Numbered from the stretch's first letter, positions 19,136 to 28,719 are shown. The stretch is 64,000 nt of DNA from Ruminococcus sp. AM36-2AA (GCF_003461955.1 NZ_QTYB01000008.1:124283-188282), one strand, 5' to 3'. A program made the numbers and translations. Notes: a model not told the origin generated them from the sequence alone.

Positions 19136-19771
19136 TTATCGTAATTCCACATTCCGGCCGTCTCTTTTGATCACACCCTCATCAGACAGGTTTTTGATCT
19201 CACGCATCATGGCGCTTCGGTCCACACTTAAATACTGGGCCAGTGCGGTATAGGACATGGGCAGTTTAAACTTCCCGGTATTTTTCTCCGCAGCCAGGGA
19301 ATGCAGATAAGCCATCAGCTTCTTCCTGGTGGAAGATCTGGAAAGCATATAGATCCGGTCCGTCTGCTGTCTGGAGTGAAGGGCCGTCATCTGCAGAAGA
19401 TTGCTGACCATCTGGCTGTGATGATGACAGGCATTTTCACAGCGTTTGATCACATGCTCATAATCAATGAACATCACCCTCGTCTCCGTGGCAGCGCACA
19501 CATAATAATGCTGGGAATCCGACGGAAGCAAAAACGGTTCACCAAATACACTGTCCTTATTCAGTTCATCGATGACATACTCATTTCCATCTTCATCACA
19601 GCAGTAAAGCACCGCCCGTCCCTCCTGGATCAGCCCGATTTTTTTCATAGAACCGGAATATTCCATAATGGTTTCTCCATTCTGAAAAACAGCCTCCCGG
19701 ACTTTGAAACAGACACGCATTCTTTCCTGTTCTTCGGGCAAAATATCCGTAAATAAAGTAATGTGCTCCAT
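19136..19771 (-). CDS. Crp/Fnr-family transcriptional regulator
   Basis: A 211-aa protein with an N-terminal cyclic-nucleotide-type beta roll (residues ~10-120) and a C-terminal winged helix (~150-211, 'YTALAQYLSVDRSAMMREI'). ATG at 19771 has GGGAGG 6 nt upstream. No N-terminal cysteine cluster of classic Fnr is visible, so the signal is not obviously an iron-sulphur centre. It is divergent from a flavodiiron protein gene, an arrangement that suggests it controls the response to NO or oxygen. Confidence 0.88.
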   Translation of the reverse strand: MEHITLFTDILPEEQERMRVCFKVREAVFQNGETIMEYSGSMKKIGLIQEGRAVLYCCDEDGNEYVIDELNKDSVFGEPFLLPSDSQHYYVCAATETRVMFIDYEHVIKRCENACHHHSQMVSNLLQMTALHSRQQTDRIYMLSRSSTRKKLMAYLHSLAAEKNTGKFKLPMSYTALAQYLSVDRSAMMREIKNLSDEGVIKRDGRNVELR

Positions 19772-19869
19772 GTTTTTCCTCCCCTCCTCACCAGCCAGAT
19801 GAACCGTACATGTTTCTGATTTTATACCAGCACAGAAAAAATGTAAAGTCTGGAAAATTTCCCCTGTTT

Positions 19870-19885
19870 TGTTGTATTTGCAACA
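19870..19885. promoter_or_regulatory. inverted repeat, candidate Crp/Fnr-type operator
   Basis: TGTTG-N6-CAACA, a dyad with half-sites and spacing like Crp/Fnr-family sites, located about 100 bp upstream of both divergent starts. No footprint evidence; position fits control of the flavodiiron gene and autoregulation. Confidence 0.5.
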
Positions 19886-19987
19886 GTTTTTGTCAGTAAA
19901 ATCTGTTATATTTTTATCAAAGTTAAGGAACAAACAAAACACAGTCACATAAATAAATCCACCATAGAAAGAAAAGAGGAATTGCTC

Positions 19988-21781
19988 ATGAAAATCACAG
20001 ATACTATCAAATATGTAGGCGTTAATGATCATCAGGTTGACCTTTTTGAAGGCCAGTACAAAGTGCCAAACGGCATGTCCTATAACTCCTATGTGATCCT
20101 GGACGAAAAAGTTGCAGTTATGGATACCGTAGATGCCAATTTTACCCACGAATGGCTGGATAATATTCAGCAGGTTCTGGGTGACCGGAAACCGGATTAT
20201 CTGATCGTACAGCATATGGAACCGGACCACGCAGCCAACATCGCCAACTTCATGAAAGTTTATCCGGACACCATCGTTGTCTCCAACAAAAAAGCCTTCG
20301 CCATGATGCAGAATTTCTTTGACCTGGATCTGGAAGGCCAGCAGGTTATCGTAGATAATGGTGGAACTCTTTCTCTTGGAAAGCACAACCTGACTTTTGT
20401 ATTTGCGCCGATGGTTCACTGGCCGGAAGTTATGGTTACTTATGACAGCACAGAAAAGGTTCTTTTCTCCGCAGACGGTTTCGGAAAATTCGGTGCCCTG
20501 GATGTGGAAGAACCATGGGACGATGAGGCAAGAAGATACTTTATCGGTATCGTTGGAAAATATGGCGTACAGGTGCAGAACCTTCTGAAAGTAGCCGCAA
20601 CTCTGGATATCCAGACCATCTGCCCGCTTCACGGACCGGTTCTTACTGAAGATCTTGGACATTATATCAGTCTCTATGATACCTGGTCTTCCTATACACC
20701 GGAGGATGACGGAATCGTGATCGCCTACACTTCCGTTTACGGCCACACAAGAACAGCAGTCGCACAGCTTGCCGATAAATTCCGTGCCAAAGGATGTCCG
20801 CGTGTTCTGATCTATGACCTTGCAAGAGATGACATGTCTCAGGCACTGAGCGACGCTTTCCGCTACTCCAAACTGGTTCTGGCAACCACCACATACAACG
20901 CAAGCATCTATCCGTTTATGAACGACTTTATCACCCGTCTGGTAGAGCACAACTTCCAGAACCGTACCGTAGGTCTGATCGAAAACGGAACCTGGGCACC
21001 GCTGGCAGCAAAAGTCATGAAAGAGATGCTTTCCAAGTGCAAAAAGATCAACTGGCTGAATACCACCGTTAAGATCATGTCCGCAGTAAACGAAGAAAAC
21101 CGCAAACAGATGGAATCCATGGCTGATGAACTCTGCCAGGAATACATTGCCAAAAGCGATGATCTTGCCAACAAGAGTGATATGACCGCTCTGTTCCGCA
21201 TCGGTTACGGCCTCTATGTGGTAACTTCCAACGATGGCAAAAAGGACAACGGCCTGATCGTCAACACCGTTACACAGCTTACTGACAATCCATACCGCGT
21301 AGCTGTCAACATCAACAAGGCCAACTACTCTCACCACGTGATCCAGCAGACCGGTATCATGAACGTAAACTGTCTGTCTATAGAAGCTCCGTTCTCTGTT
21401 TTTGAACAGTTCGGATTCCAGTCCGGCAGAAGCACCGATAAATTTGCAGGCCAGAAAGTGAACCACTCTGACAATGGACTGGTATTCCTGGACAAATATA
21501 TCAATGCTTTCATGTCTCTGAAAGTGGAAAATTACGTAGATCTTGGTACTCACGGAATGTTCATCTGCAGCGTCACAGAGGCCCGTGTCATGAACGATCA
21601 GGAGACCATGACTTACACCTACTATCAGAAACATGTAAAACCACAGCCACAGACTGAAGGCAAAAAAGGCTGGGTATGCAAAGTCTGCGGATATATCTAT
21701 GAAGGCGATGAACTTCCGGAAGATATCATCTGCCCACTGTGCAAACATGGCGCTGTGGATTTTGAACCTATCGAAGGATAA
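19988..21781 (+). CDS. flavodiiron protein with flavin-reductase and rubredoxin domains
   Basis: A 597-aa four-domain FDP. Residues 1-250: metallo-beta-lactamase-like diiron domain (HMEPDHAAN, and 'PLHGP'). About 250-395: flavodoxin domain (AYTSVYGHTRTAV). About 395-550: flavin-reductase-like domain (LFRIGYGLYVVTS ... TDNPYRVAVNI). C-terminus: rubredoxin with CKVCG and CPLC. Such proteins reduce O2 or NO to water or N2O in anaerobes, here with the electron-transfer chain carried on one polypeptide. ATG at 19988 follows AGAGGA by 7 nt. Confidence 0.93.
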   Translation: MKITDTIKYVGVNDHQVDLFEGQYKVPNGMSYNSYVILDEKVAVMDTVDANFTHEWLDNIQQVLGDRKPDYLIVQHMEPDHAANIANFMKVYPDTIVVSNKKAFAMMQNFFDLDLEGQQVIVDNGGTLSLGKHNLTFVFAPMVHWPEVMVTYDSTEKVLFSADGFGKFGALDVEEPWDDEARRYFIGIVGKYGVQVQNLLKVAATLDIQTICPLHGPVLTEDLGHYISLYDTWSSYTPEDDGIVIAYTSVYGHTRTAVAQLADKFRAKGCPRVLIYDLARDDMSQALSDAFRYSKLVLATTTYNASIYPFMNDFITRLVEHNFQNRTVGLIENGTWAPLAAKVMKEMLSKCKKINWLNTTVKIMSAVNEENRKQMESMADELCQEYIAKSDDLANKSDMTALFRIGYGLYVVTSNDGKKDNGLIVNTVTQLTDNPYRVAVNINKANYSHHVIQQTGIMNVNCLSIEAPFSVFEQFGFQSGRSTDKFAGQKVNHSDNGLVFLDKYINAFMSLKVENYVDLGTHGMFICSVTEARVMNDQETMTYTYYQKHVKPQPQTEGKKGWVCKVCGYIYEGDELPEDIICPLCKHGAVDFEPIEG

Positions 21782-21850
21782 GATAAAAATCCCGATCAAC
21801 TGATCTTATCCGGTTACAACTCCCTTGTTTTTACAAATTATAAACCATCA

Positions 21851-21889
21851 AAAAAAGACAGACATTCATGGCCTGTCTTTTTTTGCGTT
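21851..21889. terminator. bidirectional terminator
   Basis: Stem agacag...ctgtct within A7 and T7 tracts, between the convergent flavodiiron and glycerate kinase genes. Confidence 0.85.
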
Positions 21890-21955
21890 ATCATCTGATA
21901 TCTTTTCAGCATCTTTTATCTGACGGATTTTTGTGCTTTGCAGATCGGCTTTCTC

Positions 21956-23086
21956 TTATTTCATCAGTCTGATAACCTGCTCTGCGGTATCTGCCAGATT
22001 CCGTTTTGCGTTCTCACTTTTCATGGCCTCCTCCAGAGTTACCACTCCACGGAGGATCGGGAAAAATGCATCGATTCCCGCATCGTTGCAGGCTCTTGCG
22101 TCACGCTGTACGGCGCCTGCAAAAGCGATCACTTTTTTGCCATATTTCTTTGCAAGTTTTGCAACACCTACCGGAGCTTTTCCCATGGCTGTCTGTCCAT
22201 CCATGCGTCCCTCACCTGTGATCACAAGATCCGCGTCTTTGATGTAGTCCTCAAGTTTTGTCTCATCCAGTACGATGTTGATTCCGGATTCCAGAACTGC
22301 ATCGGTAAATGTAAGAAACGCAAATCCCATTCCACCGGCTGCTCCTGTTCCCGGATACTTTGGATCTGCTTTTGGAAAACGCTCTTTTGCAAGCTCTGCA
22401 TAAGCGCCCAGCCACTGATCCATATCCTGGATCATCTCAGGTGTGGCTCCTTTTTGCGGTCCGTAGATGGCACTGCATCCAAGCTCTCCGCAAAGAGGAT
22501 TGGTTACATCGCAGGCAACACGGAATTTACATTCTGCAAGCTCCGGAATTACATAGGCATCTGTGATCTCTGTGATATCTTTCAGTCCTCTTGCGCCTGG
22601 AAGAACCTGTTTTCCATCTTTGTCCAGAAATGCATAGCCAAGTGCCTGAAGCATTCCCACACCACCGTCATTGGTGGCACTTCCGCCGATACCCACGATA
22701 AATCTGCGGCAGCCTTTTTCGATGGCATCTTTGATCACCTCACCGACGCCGTAGGTTGTAGTATAAAGAGGATTTCTTTTTTCGTCCGGAACCTGTGTGA
22801 TTCCTGCTGCACCGGCCATCTCGATCACTGCGGTCTTTGTACTTTCAATAATGCCGTACTCACAGATCACCGGCTCTCCAAGAGGACCTGTAACTTTTAC
22901 ATGCTCTGTTTTTCCATTCATTCCCGCAACAAGAGCTTCTACTGTTCCCTCTCCGCCATCTGCCAGAGGTCTTACAAGAACCTCAGCCTCTGCGTCTACA
23001 CGATGGATGCCTTCTGCTGCTGCAAACCCTGCCTCCATGGATGTCATGCTGCCTTTAAAAGAATCGATTGCTGTTACTACCTTCAT
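21956..23086 (-). CDS. glxK: glycerate kinase (GlxK/GarK family)
   Basis: A 376-aa glycerate kinase type 1: N-terminal AIDSFKGSMTS, 'PLADGGEGTVEAL', 'GIGGSATNDGG' and 'GEGRMDGQTA' motifs. Phosphorylates glycerate, the end of glucarate/galactarate and glyoxylate-derived routes. It is divergent from a CdaR-type regulator, matching the garK-CdaR regulatory link known in E. coli. AGGAGG precedes the ATG. Confidence 0.93.
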   Translation of the reverse strand: MKVVTAIDSFKGSMTSMEAGFAAAEGIHRVDAEAEVLVRPLADGGEGTVEALVAGMNGKTEHVKVTGPLGEPVICEYGIIESTKTAVIEMAGAAGITQVPDEKRNPLYTTTYGVGEVIKDAIEKGCRRFIVGIGGSATNDGGVGMLQALGYAFLDKDGKQVLPGARGLKDITEITDAYVIPELAECKFRVACDVTNPLCGELGCSAIYGPQKGATPEMIQDMDQWLGAYAELAKERFPKADPKYPGTGAAGGMGFAFLTFTDAVLESGINIVLDETKLEDYIKDADLVITGEGRMDGQTAMGKAPVGVAKLAKKYGKKVIAFAGAVQRDARACNDAGIDAFFPILRGVVTLEEAMKSENAKRNLADTAEQVIRLMK

Positions 23087-23303
23087 TGTATTTTCCTCCT
23101 GTGAAAATTTTTATATAAATCAAATATCCTCGTTTACAGTTCGGGTGAACCTGCTTTTGTTTTTAATCATAATAAAATTAAGCCTGTATGTATATATTAT
23201 ATATACTATATTTTTAAATAATTTTTATATTTTATCGTTATAAATAACATATTCAAATTGAAGCTATAAACCATATATGATATACTGACTCAAAGAAAGC
23301 ACA
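23087..23303. other. AT-rich divergent region
   Basis: About 220 bases of very AT-rich sequence (notably 23165-23285) upstream of glxK. No gene or clear operator seen; it must hold promoters for glxK and probably cdaR. It is followed by repeat copy A. Confidence 0.4.
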
Positions 23304-23465
23304 GTCAAAAGGATATTCGCAATCCGCTTCGCTACGTAGCTCTACACCAAATAACTGCTCCGCAGTTTATCAGGAGGAGCTTGCACTCCTCCTGATACAA
23401 GCAAGTCCCCACCCACTGCTTATTGCTTTTCGCAACCCCGCAGGGGACTTACTTGATTTGGTTAA
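23304..23465 (+). repeat. 162-bp structured repeat, copy A
   Basis: Full copy with the same internal order as copy B: a gcggat/atccgc-type hairpin (weakened here to aggat), a stem of atcaggaggag with cactcctcctgat, and an outer pair caagcaagtcccc with ggggacttacttg, ending in gatttggttaa. It ends 18 bases before the CdaR-like start codon, so it lies in that gene's leader. Confidence 0.9.
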
Positions 23466-23483
23466 CTTTTCCAGGAGGATTCC

Positions 23484-24725
23484 ATGATCACACACATCAG
23501 CCACACGCTCGCCCAGCAGATCGTCAACACGATCAAGGACGTCTGCAGTTATGATATCAACTTCATCAATCCGTCCGGCACCATTATTGCCAGCACCAAC
23601 GCTGCCCGGATCGGAGCTTTTCATGAGATTGGACGGAAGGCAGCTGTAACCGGTACTACCATCGAAGTGGCTGAATCTGACAATTTTACAGGAACCCGAC
23701 AGGGGATCAACATGCCTCTTTATCATGAAGACCGTCTTCTGGCTGTGATCGGGATCACCGGTTCCCCGGAAAAAGTACGCAAGTACGCCTTTCTGGCACA
23801 GCGTATCACCAGCCTTCTGATCCGTGAACAGGAACTTGGCCAGTACAGCCGGCATCAGGCGGACAAAAAACAGTTTGTCATCAGTTCCCTGCTCCACGGA
23901 GACACCCAGAATCCGGAATATCTTCTGAAATGTCTGAGGGAATTTCAGATCGATCCGGATACACCCAAGCGACTGATATTGCTCCATACGTATCCGGCTG
24001 CTTCCAGTCAAAATCTCTCCGTAAAGATTGACCACAGAATTTTGGAATCCCAGGAAACTCCTGCTTCCCGGACAGATACCGAAAATCCAAATCTCTCACG
24101 GGAATCTTCTCTCCAGGCAGAAACTCATGACTCAGATTCCGGCATTGGGTCTGTTCTTTCAGAACATCAGATCCAGAATTTTTTCAAGACCATCGGGATC
24201 ATGCTGTACACCTTCCGCTATCCCGGAGATTATCTCGCTGTTACAGACAGTTCCGGTTTTTCTGCTCTTTCCGGAACACTTCGTGATTTTGCGAAAAAGC
24301 ATGCTGGCACTCTGGCCGTTGCTGTTGGCCGGTCCGTACCACTGTATCAGCTTGGTCTTTCCCTGACTACTGCGGAAACTGCCCTGCGAAACCTTAACTT
24401 TCACCGGCCTCTTACTGACCATGTCTGTGCAGAAAATTATGCCGTTTTCGATGATCTCACTCTGGAAATCGTTCTCTCTTCTGTGTCTCCGGATGACCGT
24501 GAAGAATTTTCCGGAAAAACCATTCATCAGCTGTCTCTGGATGAAAAGGAACTTCTGCGAACTTATTTTTCCCTGGAAATGTCTCTGGCTGATACCGCAG
24601 AGAAACTTTTTCTCCACAAAAATACTCTTCAATATAAATTAAACCACATTTATAAAAAATGTGGTCTCAATCCCCGGAAATTCCGGGACGCTGTTCTGTT
24701 GTATCTGGCGCTGGAGCTGGAATAA
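23484..24725 (+). CDS. CdaR-like sugar-diacid-sensing transcriptional regulator (PucR C-terminal HTH)
   Basis: A 413-aa regulator. Residues 1-135 form a sugar-diacid recognition domain ('INPSGTIIASTNAARIGAFHE'-like stretch). A middle GGDEF-like/PucR linker follows. The C-terminal ~60 residues are a PucR-type helix-turn-helix ('DTAEKLFLHKNTLQYKLNHIYK'-like). Likely activates the divergent glycerate kinase in response to glycerate or a sugar acid, by analogy to CdaR. AGGAGG lies 5 nt upstream of the ATG, directly after repeat copy A. Confidence 0.88.
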   Translation: MITHISHTLAQQIVNTIKDVCSYDINFINPSGTIIASTNAARIGAFHEIGRKAAVTGTTIEVAESDNFTGTRQGINMPLYHEDRLLAVIGITGSPEKVRKYAFLAQRITSLLIREQELGQYSRHQADKKQFVISSLLHGDTQNPEYLLKCLREFQIDPDTPKRLILLHTYPAASSQNLSVKIDHRILESQETPASRTDTENPNLSRESSLQAETHDSDSGIGSVLSEHQIQNFFKTIGIMLYTFRYPGDYLAVTDSSGFSALSGTLRDFAKKHAGTLAVAVGRSVPLYQLGLSLTTAETALRNLNFHRPLTDHVCAENYAVFDDLTLEIVLSSVSPDDREEFSGKTIHQLSLDEKELLRTYFSLEMSLADTAEKLFLHKNTLQYKLNHIYKKCGLNPRKFRDAVLLYLALELE

Positions 24726-24736
24726 AAGGCCCATTT

Positions 24737-25432
24737 TTACAGAAGGTCTTTCAGTTCCTCCAGCCGCTTTATCACATGATCTGCTTTATGCGTTCTTCTC
24801 ACATTTTCCAGTTCCGACTCTTCCATCTTCTCCCGGCAAAACCAGCAGGTCTCCATCCCTGCTGCCTGTCCGCCTGCGATATCAGCAGTCAGGGAATCCC
24901 CTATGATCATACATTTCTCTGCCCTGATTCCCGGAAGCTGTTCCAGACATCGTTCAAAAAAACGTACATCCGGCTTGTCCACACCGATCTTCTCAGATAC
25001 AAAACAATGATCGAAATCTTTCAGCATATCGGCTTTTTTCAGCCTGCAGATCTGCTGCTCATAAGGGCCGTTGCTGGCCGTGCACAGGATATACTTTCCC
25101 TGTAAATGATCAAGGATCTCCTTTGCCCCTTCCACAGGAACCGCGCTGTAAAACAGACATTTCCGGAACAGCATCTCCATAGCTACGCCATCTGCCTCAA
25201 GCCCAAGCTTCTTAAGAATCGCCTGCCAGCGCACATAGGGAAGATCATCCATGGTCAGGATCCCCTGTTCGATCTTTTTCCAGATCCGGTCATTCTCCTC
25301 TTTAAAAACCGAAAACATCTCCGGCTTATAGATGAGGCCTGCATCTTCAAAACAATGGGCCATGCCTTCCTGTGCCGCCGCATCAAAATCCAGCAACGTA
25401 TTATCAATATCCATAAAAACAGCTCTGATCAT
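24737..25432 (-). CDS. HAD-family nucleotidase/phosphatase, YjjG-like
   Basis: A 231-aa HAD hydrolase with DIDNTLLDF (motif I), TASNGP (motif II), a Lys (VDKPDVRFF) and GDSLTADI (motif III/IV). This layout is typical of YjjG, which removes phosphate from non-canonical pyrimidine nucleotides. Starts 4 bp after acylphosphatase. Confidence 0.85.
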   Translation of the reverse strand: MIRAVFMDIDNTLLDFDAAAQEGMAHCFEDAGLIYKPEMFSVFKEENDRIWKKIEQGILTMDDLPYVRWQAILKKLGLEADGVAMEMLFRKCLFYSAVPVEGAKEILDHLQGKYILCTASNGPYEQQICRLKKADMLKDFDHCFVSEKIGVDKPDVRFFERCLEQLPGIRAEKCMIIGDSLTADIAGGQAAGMETCWFCREKMEESELENVRRTHKADHVIKRLEELKDLL

Positions 25433-25436
25433 TTCA

Positions 25437-25709
25437 CTATCCTTTCACATGAAATCCAAACTCATCCTCAAGGGGGATCTCTTTCGATTCAATACCCTCG
25501 ATCTCCACAAAACTCTGCTGAGAAAGGCGCTCTACCATCTCCCGGATCTCCTCTCTGGTTCCCTGCACTTCCATCTCCACACGATCATCCCAGAGATTTT
25601 TTACCCAGCCGGTCAGCCCCATGGACTGTGCAATATAATAAGAGCGGTAACGAAATCCCACTCCCTGTACTCTTCCTGAAAAATAAAAATGTTTTCGTAT
25701 CTTCTCCAT
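25437..25709 (-). CDS. acyP: acylphosphatase
   Basis: A 90-aa acylphosphatase that hydrolyses carboxyl-phosphate bonds. The catalytic Arg20 lies in GRVQGVGFR and Asn38 in GWVKNL. Normal length. First gene of a two-gene operon with the HAD phosphatase. Confidence 0.95.
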   Translation of the reverse strand: MEKIRKHFYFSGRVQGVGFRYRSYYIAQSMGLTGWVKNLWDDRVEMEVQGTREEIREMVERLSQQSFVEIEGIESKEIPLEDEFGFHVKG

Positions 25710-25956
25710 CTGGCACCTCGTATCTTCTGTCTCAACTATTCCGTCTCTGTATCTCCACCCAAAATTCTCCTGCCCACCGCAGGAATATCTTATCCCGATT
25801 ATATAATAATTCTTTATAAGTTGTAAAGTTATATCCTTCTATCTATTGGAAACCATAAACATTTGCGTTATAATAATTTCTATCAGGATAAAAAGAAAAC
25901 TGCTTTCTTTTGCAGGAAATATTTTCAACAGAATTTAGCATCAGGAGGTAATCATT

Positions 25957-26475
25957 ATGAACGAAAGCATCAAAAACATGCTGGAGCGCAGAAGTATCCG
26001 CGCCTACAAAAAAGACCTTGTTCCACAGGAAACTCTGGATATGATCCTGGAAGCCGGAGAATATTCACCAAGTGGCATGGGACAGCAGAGTACCCTTATG
26101 GTAGTAACACAGAATCCGGAACTGGTTGCAAAACTTTCCAAAATGAACGCAGCTGTTATGGGCAGTACCTCAGATCCGTTCTACGGTGCCCCAACTGTGA
26201 TCATCGTCTTCTCCGACAGCAAAATGGGCACCTGCGTGGAAAACGGAAGCCTTGTGATGGGAAATCTCATGAATGCCGCACATGCTCTTGACGTAGATTC
26301 CTGCTGGATCCACCGTGCAAAAGAAGTTTTTGATTCCGAAGAGGGAAAAGAACTGAAGAAACAATGGGGAGTTCCGGATGAATATATCGGTGTCGGCCAC
26401 TGTGTTCTGGGATACCGCGACTGCGAGTATCCGGCTGCAAAACCTCGTAAAGAGGGCTTTGTGATCCGCGTTTGA
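25957..26475 (+). CDS. nitroreductase-family flavoprotein
   Basis: A 172-aa FMN-dependent nitroreductase: N-terminal RRSIRAYKKD, 'EYSPSGMGQQ' and the C-terminal 'VGHCVLGYRD'. Substrate unknown. AGGAGG 7-8 nt before the ATG. The LysR gene is convergent with it. Confidence 0.88.
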   Translation: MNESIKNMLERRSIRAYKKDLVPQETLDMILEAGEYSPSGMGQQSTLMVVTQNPELVAKLSKMNAAVMGSTSDPFYGAPTVIIVFSDSKMGTCVENGSLVMGNLMNAAHALDVDSCWIHRAKEVFDSEEGKELKKQWGVPDEYIGVGHCVLGYRDCEYPAAKPRKEGFVIRV

Positions 26476-26492
26476 TCGTCTGAATATGTACA

Positions 26493-26557
26493 AAAAATCT
26501 GACAGATCTGCATTTTACACATCGCCGTGTATTATGCAGAAATCTGTCAGATTTTAT
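26493..26557. terminator. bidirectional terminator, nitroreductase / LysR
   Basis: Stem aaatctgacagatctgca with its near-complement tgcagaaatctgtcagattt, with flanking A and T runs, between convergent genes. Confidence 0.8.
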
Positions 26558-26563
26558 TTTCTC

Positions 26564-27475
26564 TTATTTCAGCGCCTTATCTTTATATCTGGAAATCTCC
26601 TCGAGATATTTTTTCCCAAGAGCACTGATGTTAACACCTTTTCTTGCGATATACCCGATGGTCATGATCTCATCGGAATCCAGCTTAACCGCACAGTAAT
26701 CGGAACCGTTCAGATCTTCACAGATAATACCGGAACACAAGGTATATCCGCCCAGACCTACCATCAGGTTCAGCATCGTGGCCCTGTCATCGGCCTTGAT
26801 CAGCCGTTTATACTCATATGTGCTCAAAACCTCCTCCGCAAAATAAAAGGAGTTATTTCCTCCCTGTTCAAAAGACAGACAGGGGTATTCCTTCAATTCT
26901 TCCAGTGTGATCTTCTCGCGTTTCGCCAGGGGATGGCCTTTCCACATATAAACGTAGATCCTGCAGTTGAGAAGTTCGTGAAACTCCAATCCATACTCGT
27001 GAAACATTTTTGTAAGTACTTTGCGGTTAAAATCATTCACATAGAGGATCCCGATCTCACTTTTAAAGTTCCGCACATCCTCGATCACCTGATATGTCTT
27101 GGTCTCATGGACTGCAAATTCGTACTCATCCATGCCAAACTGTTTTACCAGCTCCACAAAGGCATTGACCGCGAAAGTATAATGCTGCATGGAAACACTG
27201 AATTTTTTTCGGGACTGTTCTTTGGAGATATATTTGGCTTCCATCAGTTCGTACTGTTCTACTACCTGCCTTGCATACCCCAGGAATTCTTCACCCGCCG
27301 GTGTCACGGCAATTCCACGGTTTGTTCTTCTGAAGATCTCAACCCCGGTTTCTGCCTCCAGTTCCCGGATCGCCGTGGAAAGACTTGGCTGGGAAATATA
27401 AAGGCTTTTGGCTGCCTCGTTCATAGATCCGGCTTTTGCAATTGCTATGGTATATCTGAGCTGTGCCAGAGTCAT
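26564..27475 (-). CDS. LysR-family transcriptional regulator
   Basis: A 303-aa LysR regulator: N-terminal winged HTH (residues 1-60, 'GSMNEAAKSLYISQPSLSTAI'-like) and a periplasmic-binding-type effector domain. No obvious divergent target: the upstream SH3 gene is on the same strand. The inducer is unknown. Confidence 0.92.
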   Translation of the reverse strand: MTLAQLRYTIAIAKAGSMNEAAKSLYISQPSLSTAIRELEAETGVEIFRRTNRGIAVTPAGEEFLGYARQVVEQYELMEAKYISKEQSRKKFSVSMQHYTFAVNAFVELVKQFGMDEYEFAVHETKTYQVIEDVRNFKSEIGILYVNDFNRKVLTKMFHEYGLEFHELLNCRIYVYMWKGHPLAKREKITLEELKEYPCLSFEQGGNNSFYFAEEVLSTYEYKRLIKADDRATMLNLMVGLGGYTLCSGIICEDLNGSDYCAVKLDSDEIMTIGYIARKGVNISALGKKYLEEISRYKDKALK

Positions 27476-27492
27476 CTGTCTGCCTCCCTGTA

Positions 27493-27520
27493 CTTTATAT
27501 CAGGCGGACATTTCTGATCC
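27493..27520. repeat. short hairpin resembling the first hairpin of the 162-bp repeat
   Basis: AGGCGGA...TCCGCCT with the same loop position as the agcggat/atccgct hairpin of the full repeat; both arms differ from it in a compensating way. It lies between the SH3 and LysR genes and might also be a weak terminator for the SH3 gene. Confidence 0.3.
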
Positions 27521-27536
27521 GCCTGGTGTAAAACAT

Positions 27537-28490
27537 TTATTTAAGATAATTTTTATCTACATATCCTTCTTTTCCAAGTTTCGGAACAAACACATACCAG
27601 TAGGTACTGTCTTCTTTTTCAATGAGCTCAACCGTATCTCCGGTATTTAACTGGCCAATCTCATTATTTTTATCATAAGCTTTTTCACTTCGAAGTGCCA
27701 GATAGCCTTTGTCTACTTTAACAGTCATAGACTGGATCGCCGTTCCGGCTCCTCCAAGAAGATATTCCTTATCAACATAACCAGTTTTATCAAGCTTCGG
27801 TACATATACATACCAGTAATGTTCATCGGCTGTATCTTTTACCTGTACGGTATCCCCGGTATTTAACTGGCCAATTTCATTACTGTCATTATAGGCAGCC
27901 TGATTTCTGAGTGCCAGATAACCTTTTTCTATTTTTACGGTCCACAGTCCGCTGTTATAAATATACCGATTATCTACGTAACCGGATTTATCAAGCTTCG
28001 GCACATATACATACCAGTAGGTTGAATCACTGCTGTCCTTTACAAGCACCATATCTCCGGTATTCAGACGCCCAATCTCATTACTGTCATTATATGCAGC
28101 AGTGTTTCGAAGTGCCAGATAGCCACTCTTTACTTTCACAGTCCAGGAATCATTGGATGCAGCGGTACTCTCTGCTACCTGGATATAATTTTTGTCCAGA
28201 TATCCGGATCTATCCAATCTTGGAACATATGCATACCAGTAGGTTGGGTCCTTCCGGTCTGTAACTTCCACCAGATCTCCAGTGTTCAACTGACCAATTT
28301 CATTACTTTTGTCAAAAGCCTTCTCACTCCTGAGAGCCAGATAGCCGTCAGAGACTTTAACTTTAAAGGTAGTTCCTGCTGCTGCCTTCGCCTCCCGGGC
28401 TGTTGCCGGAATAGCTGCTGCAAACATAACAGCCAGAATAGTCAGGCATTTCACTGCCTTTCTCCTGGACAGAAGAGTTCTTTTTTTCAT
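27537..28490 (-). CDS. secreted protein with four tandem SH3-like repeats
   Basis: A 317-aa protein with a signal peptide (basic start, hydrophobic core, cleavage near AKAAA at ~37). Four repeats of about 65-70 residues follow, each with 'GYLALR', 'NEIGQLNTGDxVxV', 'YWYVYVPKLDKxGYVD'. This looks like the bacterial SH3_3 fold that binds cell wall or other ligands. There is no catalytic domain and no anchor, so it is probably a secreted wall-associated binder. Repeats are close enough at the DNA level to recombine. Confidence 0.85.
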   Translation of the reverse strand: MKKRTLLSRRKAVKCLTILAVMFAAAIPATAREAKAAAGTTFKVKVSDGYLALRSEKAFDKSNEIGQLNTGDLVEVTDRKDPTYWYAYVPRLDRSGYLDKNYIQVAESTAASNDSWTVKVKSGYLALRNTAAYNDSNEIGRLNTGDMVLVKDSSDSTYWYVYVPKLDKSGYVDNRYIYNSGLWTVKIEKGYLALRNQAAYNDSNEIGQLNTGDTVQVKDTADEHYWYVYVPKLDKTGYVDKEYLLGGAGTAIQSMTVKVDKGYLALRSEKAYDKNNEIGQLNTGDTVELIEKEDSTYWYVFVPKLGKEGYVDKNYLK

Positions 28491-28664
28491 ATTTTACGCC
28501 TCCTTTTCTTTTTTGTATCGTTCTTTGTTCTGCGGTTCTGTCTGCTTTTTATTTTATGGACCACCGCCGGAATTTATGGCAATATTATATCATATTTTGT
28601 GCTGACATCTGTAAGAATCATATCTCTCATTACAGTCCAAAATGGTCTTTCCACAGTGCAGGTA

Positions 28665-28693
28665 TTGACACTTTTAATTAGTAGTGTTATATT
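28665..28693 (+). promoter_or_regulatory. promoter of the DnaJ-like gene
   Basis: TTGACA (28665-28670), 17-bp spacer, TATATT (28688-28693). The downstream 'TACATGTAGAACA' is nearly the same as at the hsp20 promoter (36301), suggesting a shared stress-type control, though a clear CIRCE is not seen here. Confidence 0.75.
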
Positions 28694-28719
28694 ACATGTA
28701 GAACAGGATAAAAGTAATA

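Noticed and set aside
19136..21799. 887-residue minus-strand open frame
   Set aside because: Only its last 211 residues (the Crp/Fnr regulator) have a ribosome site and recognisable domains; the rest is the antisense of the flavodiiron gene and reads as low-sense sequence.
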